DNA of 64,000 nucleotides from assembly GCF_051020955.1 (NCBI RefSeq), contig NW_027476271.1, positions 186,001 to 250,000 on the forward strand. Reading direction: 5' to 3'. A program made the position numbers and the translations under genes. This document shows, piece after piece, positions 22,839-36,760 of this stretch. Each line of letters begins with the position of its first letter. Position 1 is the stretch's first letter. The notes under the pieces were generated by a model. The model was not told the origin of the DNA. It did no database searches and saw nothing but the letters and a program-made list of their open reading frames with translations. This stretch comes from Megalopta genalis. Taxonomy: Eukaryota > Arthropoda > Insecta > Hymenoptera > Halictidae.

Positions 22839-25800
22839 GAAGCTAAACCATTTTGTTTCGCATGAATTTGAAGCTAAGCCTTCTACTTCGCATTGATTTG
22901 AAGCTAAATCATATGTTTCGCATGGATTTGAAGCTAACTCGTTTCTTTCGCATGCAGTTGAAGCTAAATTATGTATATCACAAGTATTTGAAGCGAAACC
23001 ATTTGTTTCGGATTGATTTGTAGCTCAGCCTTCTACTTCGCATTGATTTGATGCTAAATCATATGTTTCGCATGGATTTGAAACTAACTCGTTTGTTTCG
23101 TCTACATTTGAAGCTGTTTCATTTATATCGCAAGTATTTGAAGCTAAACCATTTGTTTCGAATGGATTTGAAGATAAGCCTTCTACTTCGCATTGATTTA
23201 AATCTAAATCGTGTGTATGGCATGGATTTGAAGCTAACTCGTTTGTTTCGCCTGCATTTGAAGTTAAATCATGTATATCACAAGTATTTGAAGCTAAACC
23301 ATTTGTTTCGCATGGATTTGAAGATAATCCTCCTACTTCGCATTAATTTGAAGCTAACTCGATTGATTCGACTGCATTTGCATCTATATCACATTTATCG
23401 CAATTATCTGATGATAAATCATATGCTTCTCATGTATTTGAACATAAGCCTTGTACTTCGCATTGATTTGAAGCGAAATCATGTGTTTCGCATGGATTTG
23501 AAGCTAACTCTTTTGTTTCGCCTGCATTTGGACATAAATCATGTATATCACAAGTATTTGAAGCTAAACCATTTGTTTCGCATGAATTTGAAGCTAAATG
23601 ATGTGTTTCGCATGGATATGAAGCTAACTCTTTTGTTTCGCCTGCATTTGAAGATAAATCATGTATATCACAAGTATCTGAAGCTCAACCGTTTGATTCG
23701 CATGGATTTGAAGCTAACCCTTCTACTTCGCATTGATTTGCAGCTAAATCATGTGTTTCGCTGGGATTTGAAGCTAACTCGTTTGTTTCGCATGCAGTTG
23801 AAGCTAAATCATGTTTATCAAAAGTATTTCAAGCTAAAGCATTTGTTTCGCATGGATATGAAGCTAACTCTTTTGTTTCGCCTGCATTTGAAGATAAATC
23901 ATGTATATCACAAGTATTTGAAGCTCAACCTTTTGATTCGCACGGATTTGAAGCTAACCCTTCTACTTCGCATTGATTTGCAGCTAAATCATGTGTTTCG
24001 CTGGGATTTGAAGCAAACTTGTTTGTTTCGCATGCTGTTGAAGCTAAATCATGTTTATCACAAGTATCTGAATCTAAACCGTTTGATTCGCATGGATTTG
24101 AAGCTAATCCTTCCAATTCGCATTGATTTGAATCTAAATCATGTATTTCGCATGGATTTGAATCTAACTCGATTGTTTCGCGTGCATTTGAAGCTATATG
24201 ACATATATCGCAATTATCTGAAGATAAATCATTTGTTTCTCATGTATTTGGGGCTAAGCCTGCTACTTCGCATTGATTTGATGCTGAATCATATGTTTCG
24301 CATGGATTTGAAACTAACTCGTTTTTTTGGCATGCAGTTGAAGCTAAATCATGTATATCAAAAGTATTTGAAGCTAAACCATTTGTTTCGCATGGATTTG
24401 AAGATAAGCCTCCTACATCGCATTAATTTGAAGCTAACTCGATTGATTTGACTGCATTTGAATCTATACCACTTATATCGCAATTATCTGAAGTTAAATC
24501 ATTTGCTTCTCATGTATTTGAAGCTAATCCGTCTATTTCGCATTTATTTGAAGCTAAATCATATGTTTCGCATGGATTTGAAGCTAACTCGTTTTTTTCG
24601 CCTGTATTTGGAGATAAATCATGTATATCACAAATATTTGAATCTGAACCATTCGCTTCGCATGGATTTGAAGCAAAGCCTTCAACTTCGCATTGATTTG
24701 AAGCTAAATCATGTGTTTCGCTTGGTTTTGAAGCTAACTCGTTTGTTTCGCATGCAGTTGAGGCTTAATAATGTATATCACAAGTATTTGTTGCTAAACC
24801 ATTTGTTTCGCATGAATTTGAAGCTAAGCCTTCTACTTCGCATTGATTTGAAGCTAAATCATGTGTTTCGCTTGGTTTTGAAGCTAACTCGTTTGTTTCG
24901 CATGCAGTTGAAGCTAAATCATGTATATCACAAGTATTTGAATCTAAACCATATGTTTCTCATGAATTTGAAGCTAAGCCTTCCACTTCGCATTGATTTG
25001 AACCTAAATAATGTGTTTCGCATGGATTTGAAGATAAAGCGTTTGTTTCGCATGCAATTGAAGCTATATCACTTACATCGCAATTATCTGAAGATAAATC
25101 ATTTGTTTCTCATGTATTTGAAGCTAAGCCGTCTATTTCGCACTGATTTGAAGCTAAATCATAAGTTTCGCATGGATTTGAAGCTAACTCGTTTTTTTCG
25201 CCTGTATTTGAAGATAAATCATGTATATCTCAAGTATTTGAAGCTAAACCATTCGCTTCGCATGGATTTGAAGCAAAGCCTTCAACTTCGCATTGACTTG
25301 AAGATAAATCATGTGTTTCGCTTGGATTTGAAGCTAACTCGTTTCTTTTGCATGCAGTTGAAGCTAAATTATGTATATCACAAGTATTTGAAGCGAAACC
25401 ATTTGTTTCTGATTGATTTGTAGCTAAGCCATCTACTTCGCATTGATTTGATGCTAAATCATATGTTTCGCATGGATTTGAAACTAACTCGTTTGTTTCG
25501 TCGTCATTTGAAGCTGTTTCATTTATATCGCAAGTATTTGAAGCTAAACCATTTGTTTCGGATGGATTTGAAGATAAGCCTTCTACTTCGCATTGATTTA
25601 AATCTAAATCGTGTGTATGGCATGGATTTGAAGCTAACTCGTTTGTTTCGCCTGCATTTGAAGTTAAATCATGTATATCACAAGTATTTGAAGCTAAACC
25701 ATTTGTTTCGCATGGATTTGAAGATAATCCTCCTACTTCGCATTAATTTGAAGCTAACTCGATTGATTCGACTGCATTTGAATCTATATCACTTATATCG

Positions 25801-26468
25801 CAATTATCTGAAGATAAATCATTTGTTTCTCATGTATTTGAAGATTAGCCATGTACTTCGCATTGATTTGAATCTAAATCATGTGTTTCGCATGGATTTG
25901 AAGCTAACTCGTTTGTTTCGCCTGCATTTGAAGCTGCATCATGTATATCACAAGTATTTCAAGCTAATGCATTTGTTTCGCATGGATATGAAGCTAACTC
26001 TTTTGTTTCGCCTGCATTTGAAGATAAATCATGTATAGCACAAGTATTTGAAGCTAAACCATTTGTATCGCGTGGATTTGAAGCTAAGCGTTCCACTTCG
26101 CATTGATTTGAAGCTAACTCGATTGTTTCGCCTGCATTTGAAGCTATATCACTTACATCGAAATTATCTGAAGATAAATCATTTGTTTCTCATGTATTTG
26201 AGGCTAAGCCGTCTATTTCGAATTTATTTGAAGCTAAATCATCTGTTTCGCATGGATGTGAAGCTAACTCGTTTTTTCGCCTGTATTTGAAGATAAATCA
26301 TGTATATCACAAGTATTTGAAGCTACACCATTCGCATCGCATGGATTTGAAGCAAAGCCTTCAACTTGGCATTGACTTGAAGATAAATCATGTGTTTCGC
26401 TTGGATTTGAAGCTAACTCGTTTCTTTCGCATGCAGTTGAAGCTAAATTATGTATATCACAAGTATTT
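22839..26468 (+). repeat. Block II right part: delta and K segments
   Basis: Ordinary units in the pentamer cycle. 22.92-23.38 kb recurs at 25.32-25.78 kb (offset 2,400) and holds the delta marker GTGTGTATGGCATGG at 23211 and 25611. K recurs at 24970-25389. A one-base loss at about 26270-26280 (CGTTTTTTCGCC) shifts the frame. Confidence 0.85.
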
Positions 26469-26930
26469 GAAGCTAAACCATTTTGTTTCGCATGAATTTG
26501 AAGCTAAGCCTTCTACTTCGCATTGATTTGAAGCTAAATCATATGTTTCGCATGGATTTGAAGCTAACTCGTTTGTTTCGCATGCAGTTGAAGCTAAATC
26601 ATGTTTATCAAAAGTATTTGAAGCTAAAGCATTTGTTTCGCATGGATTTGAAGCTAAGCCTTCTACTTGACATTGATTTGAATTTAAATCATGTGTTCCT
26701 CTTGGATTTGATGCTAACATGTTTGTTTCGCAAGCAGTTGAAGCTAGATCATGTTTATCACAAGTATCTGAATCTAAACCATCTGTTTCGCAAGAATATG
26801 AATCTATGAATCTAAACCATGTGTTTCGCATGAATTTGAAGCCAAATGATGTGTTTCGCATGGATTTGAAGCTAACTCTTTTGTTTCGCCTGCATTTGAA
26901 GATAAATCATGTATATCACGAGTATTTGAA
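26469..26930 (+). repeat. Module T, outlying copy (~460 bp)
   Basis: T opens with the one-base insertion unit CCATTTTGTTTCGC, includes CTACTTGACATTG, and ends after the 8-bp microduplication TATGAATC x2 (26797-26812). The same module is present repeatedly inside HOR S. This copy lies 1,239 bp upstream of the first S copy of T. Confidence 0.87.
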
Positions 26931-27437
26931 GATAAACCGTTTGATTCGCATGGATTTGAAGCTAAGCATTATACTTCGCATTGATTTGAAGCTAACTCGA
27001 TTGATTCGACTGCATTTGAATCTATATCACTTATATCGCAATTATCTGAAGATAAATCATTTGTTTCTCATGTATTTGAAGATAAGCCATGTACTTCGCA
27101 TTGATTTGAATCTAAATCATGTGTTTCGCATGGATTTGAAGCTAACTCGTTTGTTTCGCCTGCATTTGAAGCTGCATCATGTATATCACAAGTATTTCAA
27201 GCTAAAGCATTTGTTTCGCATGGATATGAAGCTAACTCTTTTGTTTCGCCTGCATTTGAAGATAAATCATGTATAGCACAAGTATTTGAAGCTAAACCAT
27301 TTGTATCGCGTGGATTTGAAGCTAAGCCTTCTACTTCGCATTGATTTGAAGCTAAATCATGTGTTCCGCTTGGTTTTGAAGCTAACTCGTTTGTTTCGCA
27401 CGCAGTTGAAGCTAAATCATGTATATCACAAGTATTT

Positions 27438-29916
27438 GAATCTAAACCATTTGTTTCTCATGAATTTGAAACTAAGCCTTCCACTTCGCATTGATTTGAA
27501 CCTAAATCATGTTTTTCGCTTGGATTTGAAGGTAAAGCGTTTGTTTCGCATGCAGTTGAAGCTAAATCATGTATATCACAAGTATTTGAAGCTAAACCAT
27601 TTGTTTCTCATGTATTTGAAGCTAAGCGTTCCACTTCGCATTGATTTGAAGCTAACTCGTTTGTTTCGCATGCAGTTGAAGCTAGATCATGTTTATCACA
27701 AGTATTTGAAGCTAAACCATTTTGTTTCGCATGAATTTGAAGCTAAACCTTCTACTTCGCATTGATTTGAAGCTAAATCATATGTTTCGCATGGATTTGA
27801 AGCTAACTCGTTTGTTTCGCATGCAGTTGAAGATAAATCATGTTTATCAAAAGTATTTGAAGCTAAAGAATTTGTTTCGCATGGATTTGAAGCTGAGCCT
27901 TCTACTTGACATTGATTTGAATTTAAATCATGTGTTTCTCTTGGATTTGAAGCTAACATGTTTGTTTCGCAAGCAGTTGAAGCTAGATCATGTTTATCAC
28001 AAGTATCTGAATCTAAACCATCTGTTTCGCAGGAATATGAATCTATGAATCTAAACCATGTGTTTCGCATGAATTTGAAGCCAAATGATGTGTTTCGCAT
28101 GGATTTGAAGCTAACTCTTTTGTTTCGCCTGCATTTGAAGATAAATCATGTATATCACGAGTATTTGAAGCTACACCATTCGCATCGCATGGATTTGAAG
28201 CAAAGCCTTCAACTTCGCATTGACTTGAAGATAAATCATGTGTTTCGCTTGGATTTGAAGCTAACTCGTTTCTTTCGCATGCAGTTGAAGCTAAATTATG
28301 TATATCACAAGTATTTGAAGCTAAACCATTTTGTTTCGCATGAATTTGAAGCTAAGCCTTCTACTTCGCATTGATTTGAAGCTAAATCATATGTTTCGCA
28401 TGGATTTGAAGCTAACTCGTTTGTTTCGCATGCAGTTGAAGCTAAATCATGTTTATCAAAAGTATTTGAAGCTAAAGCATTTGTTTCGCATGGATTTGAA
28501 GCTAAGCCTTCTACTTGACATTGATTTCAATTTAAATCATGTGTTTCTCTTGGATTTGAAGCTAACATGTTTGTTTCGCAAGCAGTTGAAGCTAGATCAT
28601 GTTTATCACAAGTATCTGAATCTAAACCATCTGTTTCGCAAGAATATGAATCTATGAATCTAAACCATGTGTTTCGCATGAATTTGAAGCCAAATGATGT
28701 GTTTCGCATGGATTTGAAGCTAACTCTTTTGTTTCGCCTGCATTTGAAGATAAATCATGTATATCACGAGTATTTGAAGCTAAACCGTTTGATTCGCATG
28801 GATTTGAAGCTAAGCCTTCTACTTCGCATTGATTTGCAGCTAAATCATGTGTTTCGCTTGGTTTTGAAGCTAACTCGTTTGTTTCGCATGCAGTTGAAGC
28901 TAAATCATGTATATCACAAGTATTTGAAGCTAAACCATTTGTTTCGCATTGATTTGATGATAAGCCTTCTACGTCGCATGAATTTGAAGCTAACCCTTCT
29001 ACTTCGCATTGATTTGAAGCTAAATCATGTGTTTCGCTTGGTTTTGAAGCTAACTCGTTTGTTTCGCATGCAGTTGAAGCTAAATCATGTTTATCACAAG
29101 TACCTGAATATAAACCATCTGTTTCGCATGAATATTGAGCTAAACTAAGTGATTCGCATGAATTTGAAACTTAATGATATGTTTCGCTTGGTTTTGAAGC
29201 TAACTCTTTTTCTTCGCCTGCATTTGAAGATAAATCACGTATAGCACAAGTATTTGAAGCTAAACCATTTGTATCGCGTGGATTTGAAGCTAAGCGTTCC
29301 ACTTCGCATTGATTTGAAGCTAACTCGATTGTTTCGCCTGCATTTGAAGCTATATCACTTACATCGCAATTATCTGAAGATAAATCATTTGTTTCTCATG
29401 TATTTGAGGCTAAGCCGTCTATTTCGAATTTATTTGAAGCTAAATCATCTGTTTCGCATGGATGTGAAGCTAACTCGTTTTTTTCGCCTGTATTTGAAGA
29501 TAAATCATGTATATCACAAGTATTTGAAGCTAAACCATTTTGTTTCGCATGAATTTGAAGCTAAGCCTTCTACTTCGCATTGATTTGAAGCTAAATCATG
29601 TGTTTCGCTTGGTTTTGAAGCTAACTCGTTTGTTTCGCACGCAGTTGAAGCTAAATCATGTATATCACAAGTATTTCAAGCTAAAGCATTTGTTTCGCAT
29701 GGATATGAAGCTAACTCTTTTGTTTCGCCTGCATTTGAAGATAAATCATGTATAGCACAAGTATTTGAAGCTAAACCATTTGTATCGCGTGGATTTGAAG
29801 CTAAGCCTTCTACTTCGCATTGATTTGAAGCTAAATCATGTGTTCCGCTTGGTTTTGAAGCTAACTCGTTTGTTTCGCACGCAGTTGAAGCTAAATCATG
29901 TATATCACAAGTATTT
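27438..29916 (+). repeat. HOR S, copy 1 (2,479 bp)
   Basis: S starts at the unit GAATCTAAACCATTTG followed by CATGAATTTGAAAC. Two T modules lie 609 bp apart (27708 and 28317), each with the 8-bp microduplication (28036 and 28645). 2,479 equals 82 units plus 16 bp from two microduplications plus three one-base insertions. The last 240 bp (29677-29916) repeat 27198-27437. Confidence 0.92.
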
Positions 29917-32155
29917 GAATCTAAACCATTTGTTTCTCATGAATTTGAAACTAAGCCTTCCACTTCGCATTGATTTGAACCTAAATCATGTTTTTCGCTT
30001 GGATTTGAAGGTAAAGCGTTTGTTTCGCATGCAGTTGAAGCTAAATCATGTATATCACAAGTATTTGAAGCTAAACCATTTGTTTCTCATGTATTTGAAG
30101 CTAAGCGTTCCACTTCGCATTGATTTGAAGCTAACTCGTTTGTTTCGCATGCAGTTGAAGCTAGATCATGTTTATCACAAGTATTTGAAGCTAAACCATT
30201 TTGTTTCGCATGAATTTGAAGCTAAACCTTCTACTTCGCATTGATTTGAAGCTAAATCATATGTTTCGCATGGATTTGAAGCTAACTCGTTTGTTTCGCA
30301 TGCAGTTGAAGATAAATCATGTTTATCAAAAGTATTTGAAGCTAAAGAATTTGTTTCGCATGGATTTGAAGCTGAGCCTTCTACTTGACATTGATTTGAA
30401 TTTAAATCATGTGTTTCTCTTGGATTTGAAGCTAACATGTTTGTTTCGCAAGCAGTTGAAGCTAGATCATGTTTATCACAAGTATCTGAATCTAAACCAT
30501 CTGTTTCGCAGGAATATGAATCTATGAATCTAAACCATGTGTTTCGCATGAATTTGAAGCCAAATGATGTGTTTCGCATGGATTTGAAGCTAACTCTTTT
30601 GTTTCGCTTGCATTTGAAGATAAATCATGTATATCACGAGTATTTGAAGCTACACCATTCGCATCGCATGGATTTGAAGCAAAGCCTTCAACTTCGCATT
30701 GACTTGAAGATAAATCATGTGTTTCGCTTGGATTTGAAGCTAACTCGTTTCTTTCGCATGCAGTTGAAGCTAAATTATGTATATCACAAGTATTTGAAGC
30801 TAAACCATTTTGTTTCGCATGAATTTGAAGCTAAGCCTTCTACTTCGCATTGATTTGAAGCTAAATCATATGTTTCGCATGGATTTGAAGCTAACTCGTT
30901 TGTTTCGCATGCAGTTGAAGCTAAATCATGTTTATCAAAAGTATTTGAAGCTAAAGCATTTGTTTCGCATGGATTTGAAGCTAAGCCTTCTACTTGACAT
31001 TGATTTGAATTTAAATCATGTGTTTCTCTTGGATTTGAAGCTAACATGTTTGTTTCGCAAGCAGTTGAAGCTAGATCATGTTTATCACAAGTATCTGAAT
31101 CTAAACCATCTGTTTCGCAAGAATATGAATCTATGAATCTAAACCATGTGTTTCGCATGAATTTGAAGCCAAATGATGTGTTTCGCATGGATTTGAAGCT
31201 AACTCTTTTGTTTCGCCTGCATTTGAAGATAAATCATGTATATCACGAGTATTTGAAGCTAAACCGTTTGATTCGCATGGATTTGAAGCTAAGCCTTCTA
31301 CTTCGCATTGATTTGCAGCTAAATCATGTGTTTCGCTTGGTTTTGAAGCTAACTCGTTTGTTTCGCATGCAGTTGAAGCTAAATCATGTATATCACAAGT
31401 ATTTGAAGCTAAACCATTTGTTTCGCATTGATTTGATGATAAGCCTTCTACGTCGCATGAATTTGAAGCTAACCCTTCTACTTCGCATTGATTTGAAGCT
31501 AAATCATGTGTTTCGCTTGGTTTTGAAGCTAACTCGTTTGTTTCGCATGCAGTTGAAGCTAAATCATGTTTATCACAAGTACCTGAATATAAACCATCTG
31601 TTTCGCATGAATATTGAGCTAAACTAAGTGATTCGCATGAATTTGAAGCTTAATGATGTGTTTCGCTTGGTTTTGAAGCTAACTCTTTTTCTTCGCCTGC
31701 ATTTGAAGATAAATCACGTATAGCACAAGTATTTGAAGCTAAACCATTTGTATCGCGTGGATTTGAAGCTAAGCGTTCCACTTCGCATTGATTTGAAGCT
31801 AACTCGATTGTTTCGCCTGCATTTGAAGCTATATCACTTACATCGCAATTATCTGAAGATAAATCATTTGTTTCTCATGTATTTGAGGCTAAGCCGTCTA
31901 TTTCGAATTTATTTGAAGCTAAATCATCTGTTTCGCATGGATGTGAAGCTAACTCGTTTTTTTCGCCTGTATTTGAAGATAAATCATGTATATCACAAGT
32001 ATTTGAAGCTAAACCATTTTGTTTCGCATGAATTTGAAGCTAAGCCTTCTACTTCGCATTGATTTGAAGCTAAATCATGTGTTTCGCTTGGTTTTGAAGC
32101 TAACTCGTTTGTTTCGCACGCAGTTGAAGCTAAATCATGTATATCACAAGTATTT
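29917..32155 (+). repeat. HOR S, copy 2 (2,239 bp)
   Basis: Collinear with S1 but without the terminal 240-bp (eight-unit) segment. T modules begin at 30187 and 30796. One substitution class separates it from S1, for example TTTCGCTTGCATTTG near 30601. Confidence 0.92.
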
Positions 32156-34695
32156 GAATCTAAACCATTTGTTTCTCATGAATTTGAAACTAAGCCTTCC
32201 ACTTCGCATTGATTTGAACCTAAATCATGTTTATCGCTTGGATTTGAAGGTAAAGCGTTTGTTTCGCATGCAGTTGAAGCTAAATCATGTATATCACAAG
32301 TATTTGAAGCTAAACCATTTGTTTCTCATGTATTTGAAGCTAAGCGTTCCACTTCGCATTGATTTGAAGCTAACTCGTTTGTTTCGCATGCAGTTGAAGC
32401 TAGATCATGTTTATCACAAGTATTTGAAGCTAAACCATTTTGTTTCGCATGAATTTGAAGCTAAACCTTCTACTTCGCATTGATTTGAAGCTAAATCATA
32501 TGTTTCGCATGGATTTGAAGCTAACTCGTTTGTTTCGCATGCAGTTGAAGATAGATCATGTTTATCAAAAGTATTTGAAGCTAAAGAATTTGTTTCGCAT
32601 GGATTTGAAGCTAAGCCTTCTACTTGACATTGATTTGAATTTAAATCATGTGTTTCTCTTGGATTTGAAGCTAACATGATTGTTTCGCAAGCAGTTGAAG
32701 CTAGATCATGTTTATCACAAGTATGTGAAGCTAAACCATTTTGTTTCGCATGAATTTGAAGCTAAACCTTCTACTTCGCATTGATTTGAAGCTAAATCAT
32801 ATGTTTCGCATGGATTTGAAGCTAACTCGTTTGTTTCGCATGCAGTTGAAGATAAATCATGTTTATCAAAAGTATTTGAAGCTAAAGAATTTGTTTCGCA
32901 TGGATTTGAAGCTGAGCCTTCTACTTGACATTGATTTGAATTTAAATCATGTGTTTCTCTTGGATTTGAAGCTAACATGTTTGTTTCGCAAGCAGTTGAA
33001 GCTAGATCATGTTTATCACAAGTATCTGAATCTAAACCATCTGTTTCGCAGGAATATGAATCTATGAATCTAAACCATGTGTTTCGCATGAATTTGAAGC
33101 CAAATGATGTGTTTCGCATGGATTTGAAGCTAACTCTTTTGTTTCGCCTGCATTTGAAGATAAATCATGTATATCACGAGTATTTGAAGCTACACCATTC
33201 GCATCGCATGGATTTGAAGCAAAGCCTTCAACTTCGCATTGACTTGAAGATAAATCATGTGTTTCGCTTGGATTTGAAGCTAACTCGTTTCTTTCGCATG
33301 CAGTTGAAGCTAAATTATGTATATCACAAGTATTTGAAGCTAAACCATTTTGTTTCGCATGAATTTGAAGCTAAGCCTTCTACTTCGCATTGATTTGAAG
33401 CTAAATCATATGTTTCGCATGGATTTGAAGCTAACTCGTTTGTTTCGCATGCAGTTGAAGCTAAATCATGTTTATCAAAAGTATTTGAAGCTAAAGCATT
33501 TGTTTCGCATGGATTTGAAGCTAAGCCTTCTACTTGACATTGATTTGAATTTAAATCATGTGTTTCTCTTGGATTTGAAGCTAACATGTTTGTTTCGCAA
33601 GCAGTTGAAGCTAGATCATGTTTATCACAAGTATCTGAATCTAAACCATCTGTTTCGCAAGAATATGAATCTATGAATCTAAACCATGTGTTTCGCATGA
33701 ATTTGAAGCCAAATGATGTGTTTCGCATGGATTTGAAGCTAACTCTTTTGTTTCGCCTGCATTTGAAGATAAATCATGTATATCACGAGTATTTGAAGCT
33801 AAACCGTTTGATTCGCATGGATTTGAAGCTAAGCCTTCTACTTCGCATTGATTTGCAGCTAAATCATGTGTTTCGCTTGGTTTTGAAGCTAACTCGTTTG
33901 TTTCGCATGCAGTTGAAGCTAAATCATGTATATCACAAGTATTTGAAGCTAAACCATTTGTTTCGCATTGATTTGATGATAAGCCTTCTACGTCGCATGA
34001 ATTTGAAGCTAACCCTTCTACTTCGCATTGATTTGAAGCTAAATCATGTGTTTCGCTTGGTTTTGAAGCTAACTCGTTTGTTTCGCATGCAGTTGAAGCT
34101 AAATCATGTTTATCACAAGTACCTGAATATAAACCATCTGTTTCGCATGAATATTGAGCTAAACTAAGTGATTCGCATGAATTTGAAGCTTAATGATGTG
34201 TTTCGCTTGGTTTTGAAGCTAACTCTTTTTCTTCGCCTGCATTTGAAGATAAATCACGTATAGCACAAGTATTTGAAGCTAAACCATTTGTATCGCGTGG
34301 ATTTGAAGCTAAGCGTTCCACTTCGCATTGATTTGAAGCTAACTCGATTGTTTCGCCTGCATTTGAAGCTATATCACTTACATCGCAATTATCTGAAGAT
34401 AAATCATTTGTTTCTCATGTATTTGAGGCTAAGCCGTCTATTTCGAATTTATTTGAAGCTAAATCATCTGTTTCGCATGGATGTGAAGCTAACTCGTTTT
34501 TTTCGCCTGTATTTGAAGATAAATCATGTATATCACAAGTATTTGAAGCTAAACCATTTTGTTTCGCATGAATTTGAAGCTAAGCCTTCTACTTCGCATT
34601 GATTTGAAGCTAAATCATGTGTTTCGCTTGGTTTTGAAGCTAACTCGTTTGTTTCGCACGCAGTTGAAGCTAAATCATGTATATCACAAGTATTT
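32156..34695 (+). repeat. HOR S, copy 3 (2,540 bp)
   Basis: Like S2 plus an internal 301-bp duplication: 32426-32726 repeats in 32727-33027. The join contains GTATGTGAAGC, between the normal GTATCTGAATC and GTATTTGAAGC. T modules begin at 32426 (truncated), 32727 and 33336. Confidence 0.92.
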
Positions 34696-35600
34696 GAATC
34701 TAAACCATTTGTTTCTCATGAATTTGAAACTAAGCCTTCCACTTCGCATTGATTTGAACCTAAATCATGTTTATCGCTTGGATTTGAAGGTAAAGCGTTT
34801 GTTTCGCATGCAGTTGAAGCTAAATCATGTATATCACAAGTATTTGAAGCTAAACCATTTGTTTCTCATGTATTTGAAGCTAAGCGTTCCACTTCGCATT
34901 GATTTGAAGCTAACTCGTTTGTTTCGCATGCAGTTGAAGCTAGATCATGTTTATCACAAGTATTTGAAGCTAAACCATTTTGTTTCGCATGAATTTGAAG
35001 CTAAACCTTCTACTTCGCATTGATTTGAAGCTAAATCATATGTTTCGCATGGATTTGAAGCTAACTCGTTTGTTTCGCATGCAGTTGAAGATAAATCATG
35101 TTTATCAAAAGTATTTGAAGCTAAAGAATTTGTTTCGCATGGATTTGAAGCTAAGCCTTCTACTTGACATTGATTTGAATTTAAATCACGTGTTTCTCTT
35201 GGATTTGAAGCTAACATGATTGTTTCGCAAGCAGTTGAAGCTAGATCATGTTTATCACAAGTATCTGAATCTAAACCATCTGTTTCGCAGGAATATGAAT
35301 CTATGAATCTAAACCATGTGTTTCGCATGAATTTGAAGCCAAATGATGTGTTTCGCATGGATTTGAAGCTAACTCTTTTGTTTCGCCTGCATTTGAAGAT
35401 AAATCATGTATATCACGAGTATTTGAAGCTAAACTGTTTGATTCGCATGGATTTGAAGCTAAGCCTTCTACTTCGCATTGATTTGCAGCTAAATCATGTG
35501 TTTCGCTTGGTTTTGAAGCTAACTCGTTTGTTTCGCATGCAGTTGAAGCTAAATCATGTATATCACAAGTATTTGAAGCTAAACCATTTGTTTCGCATGG
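34696..35600 (+). repeat. HOR S, partial copy 4
   Basis: Follows S3 at offset 2,540 to about 35.2 kb, then the second-T part with the microduplication at 35294-35309. It leaves the S pattern near 35600, where GAAGATAAGCCTCC replaces the S sequence. It carries AACATGATTG, seen otherwise only at the S3 join. Confidence 0.88.
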
Positions 35601-36294
35601 ATTTGAAGATAAGCCTCCTACTTCGCATTAATTTGAAGCTGACTCGATTGATTCGACTGCATTTGAATCTATATCACTTATATCGCAATTATCTGAAGAT
35701 AAATCATTTGCTTCTCATGTATTTGAAGCTAAGCCGTCTATAGCGCATTGATTTGAAGCTAAACCATTTGTTTCGCATGGACTTGAAGTTAACTCGATTG
35801 TATCGCGTGCATTTGAAGCTATATCACTTATGTCGCAATTATCTGAAGATAAATCATTGGTTTCTCATGTATTTGAACATAAGCCTTGTACTTCGCATTG
35901 ATTTGAAGATAAATCATGTGTTTCGCATGGATTTGAAGCTAACTCTTTTGTTTCGCCTGCATTTGGACATAAATCATGTATATCACAAGTATTTGAAGCT
36001 AAACAATTTGATTCGCATGGATTTGGTGCTAAGCCTTCTACTTCGCATTGATTTGAAGCTAAATCATGTGTTTCGCTTGGTTTTGAAGCTAACTCGTTTG
36101 TATCGCATGCATTTGAAGCTGAATCATGTATATCACAAGTATTTGAAGCTAAACCATTTGTTTCGCATGAATTTGAAGCTAAGCCTTCTACTTCGCTTTG
36201 ATTTGAAGCTAAATCATGTTTTTCGCATGGATTTGAAGCTAACTTGTTTGTTTCGCATGCAGTTGAAGCTAAATCATGTATACCACAAGTATTT
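35601..36294 (+). repeat. Diverged units after HOR S
   Basis: Regular cycle of A-E units with variants typical of Block II (GATTCGACTGC, TTGTATCGCGTGC). I recognised no longer copied segment in it. Confidence 0.82.
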
Positions 36295-36760
36295 GAAGCT
36301 GAACCATTTGATTCTCGTGAAAATTAAGCTAAACCATGTGTTTCGCTTGGATTTGAAGGTAACACGTTTGTTTCACTTGCAGTTGAAGCTCAATCATGTA
36401 TATCACAAGTATTTGAAGCTGAACAATTTGTTTCGCATGAATACTAAGTTAAACCATGTGTTTCGCATGAGTATTAAGCTAAACCATGTTTTTGTAATGA
36501 ATTTGAAGCTAAATCATGTGTTTCGCATGGATTTGAAGCCAACTCGTTTGATTCGCCTGCAGTTGATTCTAAAACATGTATTTTACACGTATTTGAACCT
36601 AAACCATTTGTTCCTCATGTATTTGAAGCTAAGCCTTCCACTTTGCATTGATGTGAAGCTAAATCATGTGTTTCGCTTGGATTTGAAGCTAACTCGACTG
36701 TTTCGAATGCTTTTGATGCTAAATCATGTATATCACAAGTATTTGAAGCTGAACCATTTG
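36295..36760 (+). repeat. Duplicated segment with ATTCTCGTGAAAATTAAG, copy 1
   Basis: Corresponds to about 37555-38025 at offset 1,260. It contains the strongly altered unit ATTCTCGTGAAAATTAAG (also at 36771, 37571, 38031 and 38511) and the CpG-less TTTTTGTAATGAATTT unit. Confidence 0.85.

Larger units (their letters stand above)
21307..22896 (+). other. Longest open frame in the window (529 codons); not called a gene
   Basis: Translation gives about 53 copies of a ten-residue motif related to LKLNHVFRMD, rich in Leu, Lys, Arg, Asn and His. I see no signal peptide, domain or non-repeat end. It opens at a TTG inside a repeat unit, not at an ATG with context, and closes shortly after the one-base insertion in CCATTTTGTTTCGC. 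In this frame only two single-base changes per unit make a stop, so long open runs are expected without selection. If translated it would be a basic decapeptide-repeat protein, but nothing here shows that it is. Confidence 0.25.
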
